Shown here: one piece after another, positions 1 through 5,305 of the stretch
Layout: each line of letters begins with the position of its first letter
Numbering within the stretch: the first letter of the stretch is position 1
NCBI GenBank assembly: GCA_016869415.1
Contig: VGEI01000260.1
Coordinates: 1 to 5,432, forward strand
Length of the DNA: 5,432 nt
Origin: Alphaproteobacteria bacterium
GTDB lineage: Bacteria > Pseudomonadota > Alphaproteobacteria > CACIAM-22H2
Direction: 5' to 3'
Made by a program: the position numbers and the translations under genes
The notes under the pieces: model-generated
The model's input: only the letters and a program-made list of their open reading frames with translations
Told to the model about the DNA's origin: nothing
Database searches by the model: none

Positions 1-462
1 CATGGCCGAGGCGGCGTTGGCGATCTGGAAGCGGAGCTGGCCCATGCCCATCATGCCGGCGATCAGCGGCACCATGGCGCGCAGCGGCCCGAAGAATCGT
101 CCGATGAAGACGCTCTTGCCGCCATGGCGCAGGAAGAAGCCGCGGGTCTGATCGACAAGATCGGGCCGGCGGCTCATCGGCCAGAGGCCGAGCACCGTGG
201 GACCGCATTTGCGCCCGAGCCAGTACGAGATCGCATCGCCGAAGAAGGCGCCCGGCCCGCCCCACAGCACCAGCGTCCAGAAATCGAGGATGCCCAAGCC
301 CACCAGCGCGCCGGCGCCGACGAACACCACCGTCGCCGGCAAGAGGAGGCCGACGAGCACCAGCGATTCCCCGAAAGCGAGCACGAAGGTGATGGGTCCC
401 GCCCAGCTCCGATTGGCCTCGATGATCGCGAGGACGGACTGGGCGAAGGCGTTTACGTCCAT
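1..462 (-). CDS. DedA family membrane protein (C-terminus beyond left edge)
   Basis: 154 codons are visible from the ATG at 462-460; the frame is still open at base 1. DedA (SNARE-associated/VTT) proteins are polytopic inner-membrane proteins of about 200-220 residues, linked to membrane homeostasis and, in some members, lipid carrier or lipid transport, so roughly 50-60 residues are missing. Visible hallmarks are hydrophobic segments at about residues 22-56 and 59-78, GDAISYWLGR at 75-84, and the signature GRFFGPLR at 121-128 followed by a Gly/Met-rich segment. Arg122 and Arg128 have the spacing of the two essential arginines of E. coli YqjA, and Glu32 lies where that family has its first membrane acid. 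The second acid of YqjA (in PGD/PGE) is replaced by LPATVVF at 41-47, so transport chemistry may differ. The start is supported by GGGAG (minus strand, 471-467) four bases upstream. It is the last visible gene of the minus-strand group, 81 bp after the L,D-transpeptidase gene. The family is certain, the substrate unknown. Confidence 0.93.
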   Translation of the reverse strand, partial: MDVNAFAQSVLAIIEANRSWAGPITFVLAFGESLVLVGLLLPATVVFVGAGALVGLGILDFWTLVLWGGPGAFFGDAISYWLGRKCGPTVLGLWPMSRRPDLVDQTRGFFLRHGGKSVFIGRFFGPLRAMVPLIAGMMGMGQLRFQIANAASAM

Positions 463-477
463 GAATCTCCCGAGCCG

Positions 478-494
478 CGGCGGTTGCCCCGCCG
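478..494 (-). other. Small GC hairpin just ahead of the DedA gene
   Basis: CGGCGG (478-483) and CCGCCG (489-494) are perfect complements with a 5-nt loop. The hairpin lies between the L,D-transpeptidase stop and the DedA ribosome binding site (471-467). No T-run follows on the minus strand, so it is not an intrinsic terminator. It could stabilise or separate the two parts of a shared mRNA. In DNA this GC-rich it may equally be chance. Confidence 0.25.
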
Positions 495-543
495 TCAGAT
501 GCGCATCCCCGACAGGCTCAATGGCAAATCGATGCGGCCTGCG

Positions 544-1071
544 TCAAGCCGCGCGGAACTCGACGCTCGCGCCGGGGCCGATCTCGGCGAGCACGGCCAG
601 AAGATCCTCGCGCGGAAGAGCGAGGCAGCCGGCGGTGGCGCCGAAATCCGGGCGGGCTACATGCAGGAAGATGGCGCTGCCCTTGCCCGTGACCGGCGGG
701 TCGTCGTTGTAGCCGAGCTCGACGACGAGATCGTAGAGGCCGCTCTCCATCCACATCCGCTCGTGACTGCCGGCGAAGGGCAGGCGGACGAGGCGGTTGT
801 ACTCGGGCCTCGCGGCATCGTCGCACCAGCCGTCCCCGGGCCGGATCTCCTGGATCGGCAGCGCCGTTTTCGGCGTCACGCGGTCGGGACGGAAGAACAG
901 CCGCCGCATCGGCCAGACGCCGGCAGGGCTGGCGCCGTCGCCTTCGCGCTTGTCCTGTGCAATGCCGGCTCGTCCGATCGAGGCGCGGAGACGCCTTCCG
1001 CGGAACACTGCCGTCGCATTCCAGGGATCGGGGCCGGTCGGCGTCGCGACCAGCCGGCTATCCGCCATCAT
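544..1071 (-). CDS. L,D-transpeptidase (YkuD-type) family protein
   Basis: 175 residues from the chosen ATG. YkuD-domain enzymes use an active-site cysteine to make 3-3 crosslinks in peptidoglycan or to attach proteins to it, outside the cytoplasmic membrane. The catalytic motif is visible: His137 in IFLHVAR, then GATAGC with Cys149, in the T-x-G-C form rather than the classical SHGCxR. Supporting motifs are KREGDGASPAG (41-51), GWCDD (81-85), YN (91-92) and YDLVVELGYN (113-122), typical of the small COG3786-like proteins. No signal peptide or membrane segment is visible, so export is unexplained. The start is uncertain. The ORF extends upstream to a TTG at 1116 that overlaps the stop codon of the preceding gene (TTGA, 1116-1113). 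I prefer ATG 1071 (or ATG 1068) because the conserved domain begins just after it; neither site has a good Shine-Dalgarno sequence. It lies 41 bp after the uncharacterised gene and is probably cotranscribed with it. An envelope role is an inference from the family. Confidence 0.88.
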   Translation of the reverse strand: MMADSRLVATPTGPDPWNATAVFRGRRLRASIGRAGIAQDKREGDGASPAGVWPMRRLFFRPDRVTPKTALPIQEIRPGDGWCDDAARPEYNRLVRLPFAGSHERMWMESGLYDLVVELGYNDDPPVTGKGSAIFLHVARPDFGATAGCLALPREDLLAVLAEIGPGASVEFRAA

Positions 1072-1112
1072 GGCCCGAGTTCTACCCCAGGCGAGCGCCT
1101 GCCGCAGCAGGC

Positions 1113-2039
1113 TCAACGCAGGACGCTGACTTGCGTCGGCAACGGCTGCACCTGGCGGGCGCGCATCATCGCCGCATATTTGTCGAGCGCGTTGACCATC
1201 GCGTTCGGCACCGCATCGCGCGTGATCGGCGTGCCGACCGGCGTCGGCACCAGGTCGGCGCCGGAATGCGACTGCACCCCGCCGTCGACTTGCGGCGGCG
1301 GCAGATCGGTCGAACGGAAGCGGGCGTTAAGAAGCGGGCTCGGCCCGGTCGGGAGAGACGGCGCCGGCGACAATTTGGCCGGGTCGGCGGCGGGCGCGCG
1401 AGCCTGAGCCAGGGCGGGCGGGGTCTGGAAGGTGAGCGGAAGGCCGGCTTGCGGCAGCAGCGCGGGCTGGGCCGTCGGGCCCGGACTGCCCGCAGCCGGC
1501 TTCGGCTGCGCGCTGGCGGCCTCCAGCGCCCATTTCGGCTGCGGCAGATTGATGACCACCGGCGGCTTGCCGTCGGCGAAGGGCTGCGGGGCGAACTCTC
1601 CGGGGCGCGGCGCCGGAATGTCGATGACCAGCTTCGGGCGGGCCTCGGACGGTTCGGAGCCTTTCGCTGCGACCAGGGGCTCGGTGGGCTTGTCGGCCGG
1701 GGCGCCGAACAACCCGGCTATCACGGTCTCGCCGACGTTCTTGCCGGTCTCTGCCTTGACCGCATTGTCGGCGAGGCTGAGGACGAAGCCGACCGGCCCG
1801 CCGAAAAGCGTGCCGCCGATGATGCTCGGCATTGCCGCGATGGTGTCGCCGGTGATGGCGCGATAGATCGTGCCGACGACCGGGATGTGCTGCAGCGGGT
1901 TGATGATGGCAAGGACGTCGCGGAAGCTTGCCGTTTCCCCGTTCTGCCAGGCCTTCGGCCCAGAAGAAGTCCCCGATGCCGAGGGAGTGATCGGCACCGG
2001 GGTAAAGCTCGGGAGGGGTCGGGGGTCGACGTCTGTCAT
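1113..2039 (-). CDS. Uncharacterised protein with NPLQHIPVVGTIYR motif and Pro/Ala-rich tail
   Basis: 308 residues from ATG 2039; function unknown. Three parts are visible. Residues 1-38 are polar and Pro/Ser-rich. Residues 39-112 hold the only ordered-looking region: FRDVLAIINPLQHIPVVG (39-56), then TIYRAITGD (57-65) and a Gly-rich hydrophobic stretch, IIGGTLFGGPVGFVLSLAD (73-91), which could be a membrane hairpin or membrane-associated helices. Residues 113-275 are Pro/Ala-rich and probably disordered. A short C-terminal helix (276-296, including ALDKYAAMM) closes the protein. I recall the NPLQHIP...YR..TGD pattern and a C-terminal ALDKY from unnamed alphaproteobacterial proteins, but cannot check this here. 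There is no signal peptide. The ORF continues upstream to a GTG at 2108; I chose ATG 2039 because the extra 23 residues look unlike a domain, although neither start has a strong ribosome binding site. Its stop overlaps a possible TTG start of the L,D-transpeptidase gene, which suggests an operon and perhaps a cell-envelope or division role (inference). Confidence 0.75.
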   Translation of the reverse strand: MTDVDPRPLPSFTPVPITPSASGTSSGPKAWQNGETASFRDVLAIINPLQHIPVVGTIYRAITGDTIAAMPSIIGGTLFGGPVGFVLSLADNAVKAETGKNVGETVIAGLFGAPADKPTEPLVAAKGSEPSEARPKLVIDIPAPRPGEFAPQPFADGKPPVVINLPQPKWALEAASAQPKPAAGSPGPTAQPALLPQAGLPLTFQTPPALAQARAPAADPAKLSPAPSLPTGPSPLLNARFRSTDLPPPQVDGGVQSHSGADLVPTPVGTPITRDAVPNAMVNALDKYAAMMRARQVQPLPTQVSVLR

Positions 2040-2328
2040 AGGCCCGCGTGAAATCTGTGCCGGGAAAGGAAGCAAGCCGGGTGCCAGACGCACCCCTTGG
2101 AAAGACACGGCTATTTCCGTAAGCCCCGCGCAGACCTCGGCAATTCATGCCGGGAAGAGGCTGAAAGCGGTCCTTTAGCCGAGCTTATTCACGATGATTT
2201 TAGCTATTCTCAAGAAAACTAAGTGGGCGCTCACATGGCTGATATCGCAAGCCTTTGAAACCGTGGCAGCCTCGATTCTCAATTGCCGCGAAAAATCAGC
2301 TATTCATGATCGCTGTGAATAAGGCGGG
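2040..2328. other. 289-bp AT-rich intergenic region with inverted and direct repeats
   Basis: This gap separates ribA from the downstream gene on the same strand and must hold the end of ribA and probably the promoter of the next gene. Bases 2181-2320 are about 44 % GC by hand count, far below the surroundings. CTTATTCAC (2184-2192) is repeated inverted as GTGAATAAG (2315-2323). AGCTATTC occurs twice in the same orientation (2202-2209 and 2298-2305), each preceded by an ATTTTAG- or AAATCAG-like run. TTATTCACA (minus strand, 2322-2314) fits the DnaA box consensus TTATNCACA, and TTATTCACG (2185-2193) fits eight of nine bases. A GATTC site (GANTC class) lies at 2274-2278. A weak promoter for the minus-strand gene is possible: CTTGAG, 17 nt, TGAATA (2213-2185). 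No gene is confidently present. Confidence 0.6.
2291..2321 (-). terminator. Weak possible terminator of ribA
   Basis: Just past the ribA stop, read on the minus strand, TATTCA (2321-2316) and TGAATA (2306-2301) can form a 6-bp stem with a 9-nt loop, followed 5 nt later by a run of five T (2295-2291). The stem is short and AT-rich and the T-run is offset, so termination would be inefficient. The same bases belong to the repeat structure described for this gap, so another role is equally possible. Confidence 0.2.
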
Positions 2329-3468
2329 TTAGAGCAGGTGCCCGGCGCGGTCCCGCTTGGCCTGAAGATAGGCGGCGCTGTGGCCGTTCGAGGGGAAAAC
2401 GTGGGCGACCCGGTCGACCACCTGGACCCCGGCCTCGGCCAGGGCCTCGACCTTCCGCGGGTTGTTGGTCAGCAGCCGCACTTTCCGGATGCCGAGCTGG
2501 CGCAACATCTCGGCCGCCGGCAGGAACACCCGCTCGTCGGCCTCGAAGCCGAGCGCCTCGTTGGCATCGAAGGTATCGAAGCCGCGATCCTGCAGCTCAT
2601 AGGCGCGGAGCTTGTTGACCAGGCCGATGTCGCGCCCCTCCTGCGCCAGGTAGAGGACGATGCCCGATCCGGCATCGGCGATCTGGCGGATGGCCCCGCG
2701 CAGCTGATCGCCGCAATCGCAACGGAGGCTGCCGAGCAGGTCGCCGGTAAAGCATTGCGAGTGCAGCCGCACCAGCACCGGCTGCGTTGAGTCAGGCGAG
2801 CCGACGACGATCGCCAGATGCTCGCCGCCGCCGTCGAGCGGCCGGAAGGCGACGATCCGCGCATTCTCGGCATCGGCCAGCGGCACGCGGGCCTCGCTGA
2901 CCTTGGTCTGCCGCCGCGCCGCAAGGCCCGAATAGGCGGCGATGTCGTCTCGCTCGATCAACAGCAGCGACTGGCTTCGCGCCCAGCGCCGCATCTCGTC
3001 GAGCTCCGCCGGCGGCGCCCAGGCGATCAGCATCGCCGGGAGAAGGCGCGCGAGCTTGGCAAGCTGGATCGACGAGGCGGCAAGACTCTTCGGCGGCTCC
3101 GCCAGCACGGCGACCGCGCCATCGAGCGCAACGGCGCCCAAGGTCGGATCGATCAACCGACGAATCCAGAGATCGTCGCCGTTATCGGGAACGGCGAGCG
3201 TGTGCACGGCATCGGCGGCATAGTCGCGCCCGGTCAGCGCAGCGACCCGGCGTCCGGTGACCGCCAGCACGGGCGAGGAGCCCGACAGACGTGAGAGTTC
3301 GGCCAGGCTGTCGGCCGTCGCCATCTCGGCGGCGAGGGTCAGCGCGACGCGTCCCTCGGGCCCGCGGATGCCGACGACGCCGCCGCGGCGCAGCTCGGCC
3401 AGGCCGCGATCGACCACGATCAGGGCGCGCGGGCGGCGATCGGCGGCGGGCTTCGGCGTGTCCCCCAT
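2329..3468 (-). CDS. ribA: GTP cyclohydrolase II with degenerate RibB-like N-terminal domain
   Basis: 379 residues from ATG 3468. GTP cyclohydrolase II opens the imidazole ring of GTP, releasing formate and pyrophosphate, as the first committed step of riboflavin synthesis in the cytoplasm. The C-terminal catalytic domain (about residues 195-379) is textbook: zinc ligands Cys239, Cys250 and Cys252 in HSQCFTGDLLGSLRCDCGDQ, then QEGRDIGLVNKLRAY (276-290), ADERVF (310-315) and RLLTNNPRKVE (331-341), ending in GHLL. Residues 15-190 resemble 3,4-dihydroxybutanone-4-phosphate synthase in order (GGVVGI..., LAAEMAT, LAVTGRRVAALTG), but the acidic DDE..RENEGD loop is replaced by RGPEGRVAL, so that half should be catalytically dead. 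The protein is thus a RibBA-like fusion with only the RibA activity left, and a separate ribB is expected elsewhere. The frame extends upstream to a TTG at 3573. I chose ATG 3468 because a good -10 box ends 9 nt before it, which would exclude the extension. It is divergent from the hydrolase gene. Confidence 0.95.
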   Translation of the reverse strand: MGDTPKPAADRRPRALIVVDRGLAELRRGGVVGIRGPEGRVALTLAAEMATADSLAELSRLSGSSPVLAVTGRRVAALTGRDYAADAVHTLAVPDNGDDLWIRRLIDPTLGAVALDGAVAVLAEPPKSLAASSIQLAKLARLLPAMLIAWAPPAELDEMRRWARSQSLLLIERDDIAAYSGLAARRQTKVSEARVPLADAENARIVAFRPLDGGGEHLAIVVGSPDSTQPVLVRLHSQCFTGDLLGSLRCDCGDQLRGAIRQIADAGSGIVLYLAQEGRDIGLVNKLRAYELQDRGFDTFDANEALGFEADERVFLPAAEMLRQLGIRKVRLLTNNPRKVEALAEAGVQVVDRVAHVFPSNGHSAAYLQAKRDRAGHLL

Positions 3469-3604
3469 CAGCGGAACATATAGGGCGGACCGGGCCGGCG
3501 CCAATGCGAGGGGAAATGCCGCCTCTACCGTCGTCCGACTTGTGCCGCGACGATCGGAGACACGCGCTTGCAAGACGCGCGCGCCGCGGTTTTCATGTCA
3601 GCGC
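3469..3604. promoter_or_regulatory. Divergent intergenic region between ribA and the hydrolase gene
   Basis: 136 bp drive two divergent genes. The ribA promoter occupies the left part. For the plus-strand gene the only candidate I see is CTTGCA (3567-3572), 17 nt, TTTTCA (3590-3595), with a poor -10. The palindrome CTTGCAAG (3567-3574) sits inside this candidate, flanked by ACGCG on the left (3562-3566) and ACGCGC on the right (3575-3580), and could be an operator or chance. No FMN riboswitch-like conserved block is evident. Confidence 0.3.
3478..3505 (-). promoter_or_regulatory. Probable ribA promoter giving a nearly leaderless mRNA
   Basis: On the minus strand ATTGGC (3505-3500), 16 nt, then CTATAT (3483-3478). 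CTATAT is an exact match to the alphaproteobacterial housekeeping -10 consensus as I know it (CTTGAC-N17-CTATAT); the -35 matches four of six. The ribA ATG begins 9 nt after the -10 box, so transcription would start about 0-4 nt before the start codon. No Shine-Dalgarno sequence is present there, which agrees with leaderless translation. If this is right, the TTG start at 3573 is not used from this promoter. Confidence 0.5.
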
Positions 3605-4438
3605 ATGACCCAGCCCGCTCCGCCCGTCTTCGGCGCCTACGATCAGGCCCAGCTCGACTTCCAGTACAACAACAGCGCGCGCACCCCCGATGTCGCGACA
3701 TACCTCGCGCGCTATCCGCAGGCCTCCGCGCGCGTGCGCGCCGAGCTCGGCGGCACGCTCGATATCGCCTATGGGCCGGGTCCTCGCGACACGCTCGATC
3801 TCTTCCGACCGCGCCAGGCCAAGCCGCCGGTGCTGATCTTCATCCATGGCGGCTACTGGCAGCGGCTCGACAAGTTCCACTTCAGCTATCTCGCCCGGCC
3901 CTGGGTGCGTGCCGGCGCCGCCTTCGTCGCGCTGGGCTATCCGATCTGCCCGGCGGTGACGATGACCCAGCTCGTCGCCTCGGTCCGCGCCGGCATCGCC
4001 TGGGTCGCGGCCCAGGCCGACCATCTCGGCCTTGACGGAAGGCGGATCGCGGTCAGCGGGCATTCGGCCGGCGGGCATCTGACCGCCATGGCGGTGACCG
4101 GACCGGGCCCCGATCTCGTCGGCGGCCTCGCCTTGAGCGGACTCTACGATCTCGAGCCGATCCGGCTGTCGTATCTCAACGCCGCGCTGCGCATGGATGC
4201 CGCCGAAGCGAAGGCGCTGAGCCCGATTCACCTGGCCCGGCCGCGCGGCGGCAAGGTCATTCTTGCTCTCGGCGGCGGCGAGAGTGAGGAATATCACAGA
4301 CAACAGGACACGCTTGCCGGCATCTGGGATGTCGAGGACCGCCGGGTTGCGGGCCTTCACCATTTCTCGATCGTCGACTGCCTGGCCGATCCGGCTAACC
4401 CTTTGTTTCGGACGGTCGCGGAGCTTCTCGCCCTGTAA
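3605..4438 (+). CDS. Alpha/beta hydrolase, arylformamidase-like
   Basis: 277 residues, complete, TAA stop. It belongs to the alpha/beta hydrolase group that includes arylformamidase (kynurenine formamidase, which hydrolyses N-formylkynurenine) and related carboxylesterases. Visible motifs are YNNSARTPD (21-29), the oxyanion-hole motif HGGYW (81-85) in FIHGGYWQRLDKFHFSYLA, the nucleophile elbow GHSAGG with Ser154 (152-157), SGLYDLEPIRLSYLN (178-192) and LSPIHL (205-210). The C-terminal HHFSIVD (252-258) supplies the catalytic histidine, His252 or His253. The usual acid region reads ALGGGESEEYHRQQ (221-234), so the triad acid may be a glutamate (226, 228 or 229) rather than an aspartate. There is no signal peptide; it is probably cytoplasmic. 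No tryptophan-degradation genes are nearby, so the substrate remains open. The frame extends upstream to 3257 but overlaps ribA on the other strand; ATG 3605 fits the family N-terminus. No Shine-Dalgarno sequence is visible. Confidence 0.9.
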   Translation: MTQPAPPVFGAYDQAQLDFQYNNSARTPDVATYLARYPQASARVRAELGGTLDIAYGPGPRDTLDLFRPRQAKPPVLIFIHGGYWQRLDKFHFSYLARPWVRAGAAFVALGYPICPAVTMTQLVASVRAGIAWVAAQADHLGLDGRRIAVSGHSAGGHLTAMAVTGPGPDLVGGLALSGLYDLEPIRLSYLNAALRMDAAEAKALSPIHLARPRGGKVILALGGGESEEYHRQQDTLAGIWDVEDRRVAGLHHFSIVDCLADPANPLFRTVAELLAL

Positions 4439-4445
4439 TCCCAAT

Positions 4446-4481
4446 GCTGGAATAGGGGACATCGACACCCCCCAGCGCTGG
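4446..4481 (+). terminator. GC-rich hairpin after the hydrolase gene, without T-run
   Basis: GCTGG (4446-4450) pairs with CCAGC (4472-4476) and GGGG (4455-4458) with CCCC (4468-4471), leaving a bulge AATA on one side and a 9-nt loop. The right arm overlaps a perfect 10-bp palindrome, CCAGCGCTGG (4472-4481). It starts 8 bases after the hydrolase stop. No T-run follows, so it is at best a stabilising 3' structure or a factor-dependent end. The rest of the 123-bp gap before the regulator gene shows no clear promoter. Confidence 0.3.
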
Positions 4482-4550
4482 TAGTGCCACCCCGTCGCTC
4501 CGGAGACCCGGCCGTGATAGGCTCTGCGCTGACAGTTTCGCCGATCTCAG

Positions 4551-4619
4551 GCACTTCCCGCATGACCAAAGCCAAGACCCTGCTGCTCGTCGATGACGAC
4601 CCGGACCTCCGGGAAGTGC
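4551..4619 (+). promoter_or_regulatory. Inverted repeat that could mask the regulator start codon
   Basis: GCACTTCCCG (4551-4560) lies one base before the ATG at 4562, in the place of a Shine-Dalgarno sequence, and its exact reverse complement CGGGAAGTGC is at 4610-4619, in codons 17-20 of the same gene. In the mRNA the arms could close a 49-nt loop holding the start codon. This suggests possible translational control, but an IR of this size can also arise by chance in a window of this length. Confidence 0.25.
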
Positions 4620-5251
4620 TGGCCGAGCAGTTGCAACTGCAGCAGGAGTTCGAAGTCATACAGGCGGGTTCCGCCGCCGAGGGGCTGGACACTCTCAAGC
4701 GCGACCACGTCGATCTGGTTCTGCTCGATGTCGCCCTGCCGGACGGCGATGGCCGCCAAGTCTGCCAGCAGATGCGCGCGGGCGGGCTCAAGGCCCCGAT
4801 CATCATGCTGACCGGCGCGGATACCGAGGCCGATACCATTCGGGGCCTGGAAGCCGGCGCCAGCGACTATGTCACCAAGCCTTTCCGGCTCGGCGTGCTG
4901 ATCGCCCGTATCCGCGCCCAGCTCCGCCAGCACGAGCAGAGCGACGATGCGATCTTCGCGATCGGGCCCTACCGCTTCCGCCCGGCCTCCAAGATCCTGC
5001 TCGACCCCGACAAGAACCGCCGGATTCGCCTGACCGAAAAGGAGACGGCGATCCTCAAATACCTCTTCCGCGCCGGCGCCAGGCCGATCGCCCGCGATGT
5101 GCTGCTGAACGAGGTCTGGGGCTACAATTCCGGCGTCACCACGCATACGCTGGAGACCCATGTCTACCGACTCCGGCAGAAGATCGAGCGCAACCCGGCC
5201 AAGGCCGAGATCCTGGTGACCGAGCAGGGCGGCTATCGCCTGGTCATCTAG
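4562..5251 (+). CDS. OmpR/PhoB-type response regulator transcription factor
   Basis: 229 residues, complete. It is a two-component regulator: a receiver domain phosphorylated by a sensor kinase controls a winged-helix DNA-binding domain. In the receiver (about 5-120) the acidic pocket DDD is at 11-13, the phosphoacceptor Asp56 is in LVLLDVALPDGDG, Thr84 in IIMLTGA, Tyr103, and Lys106 in VTKPF, so phosphorylation competence is complete. The DNA-binding domain (about 131-229) has LTEKETAILKYLFRAG (157-172), the VWGYNSGVTTHTLETHVYRL stretch (185-204), which covers the recognition helix, and the terminal wing EQGGYRLVI. This form (229 aa, TEKETAILK, GVTTHTLETH) is one I associate with a conserved but little-characterised alphaproteobacterial regulator; I do not assign a name. 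No kinase gene is in view. GTG 4484 in the same frame is a possible longer start, but ATG 4562 begins right at the receiver domain. There is no Shine-Dalgarno sequence; an inverted repeat spans the start. A presumed insertion sequence begins 3 bp after the stop. Confidence 0.95.
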   Translation: MTKAKTLLLVDDDPDLREVLAEQLQLQQEFEVIQAGSAAEGLDTLKRDHVDLVLLDVALPDGDGRQVCQQMRAGGLKAPIIMLTGADTEADTIRGLEAGASDYVTKPFRLGVLIARIRAQLRQHEQSDDAIFAIGPYRFRPASKILLDPDKNRRIRLTEKETAILKYLFRAGARPIARDVLLNEVWGYNSGVTTHTLETHVYRLRQKIERNPAKAEILVTEQGGYRLVI

Positions 5252-5273
5252 CCGTGAGCTGCCCCCGGATTTT

Positions 5274-5293
5274 TTGGACACCGATTTGTCCAA
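5274..5293. repeat. 7-bp inverted repeat TTGGACA / TGTCCAA
   Basis: TTGGACA (5274-5280) and TGTCCAA (5287-5293) are perfect inverted repeats around CCGATT. They lie between the presumed element end and the ribosome binding site of the partial ORF. The T-run (5270-5275) precedes the hairpin on the plus strand, so it is not a terminator for the regulator gene. It could be a protein binding site or a hairpin that limits read-through translation of the element's first gene. Confidence 0.5.
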
Positions 5294-5305
5294 CCGGAGG
5301 CATTC

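Noticed and set aside
124..1407. 427-codon open frame on the plus strand
   Set aside because: It lies antisense to the DedA, L,D-transpeptidase and uncharacterised genes, which have clear family motifs. The product is Arg/Ala/Gly/Glu-rich with no domain, typical of the complement of GC-rich genes.
957..2051. 364-codon open frame on the plus strand
   Set aside because: It is very Arg/Gly-rich and antisense to the Pro/Ala-rich tail of the uncharacterised protein. The minus-strand frame has a believable conserved motif and a smoother composition.
2338..2790. 150-codon plus-strand frame opposite ribA
   Set aside because: It is the exact complement of the strongly conserved GTP cyclohydrolase II catalytic domain.
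3469..3573. Longer ribA starting at TTG 3573
   Set aside because: The extra 35 residues look non-domain, the start is TTG without a ribosome binding site, and the best promoter lies inside the extension.
3593..4468. 291-codon minus-strand frame opposite the hydrolase
   Set aside because: The plus strand encodes a full alpha/beta hydrolase with all motifs; the antisense product has no recognisable features.
5270..5293. T-run and hairpin after the regulator as an intrinsic terminator
   Set aside because: On the plus strand the T-run comes before the hairpin, the wrong order; on the minus strand the hairpin is followed by A, not T.
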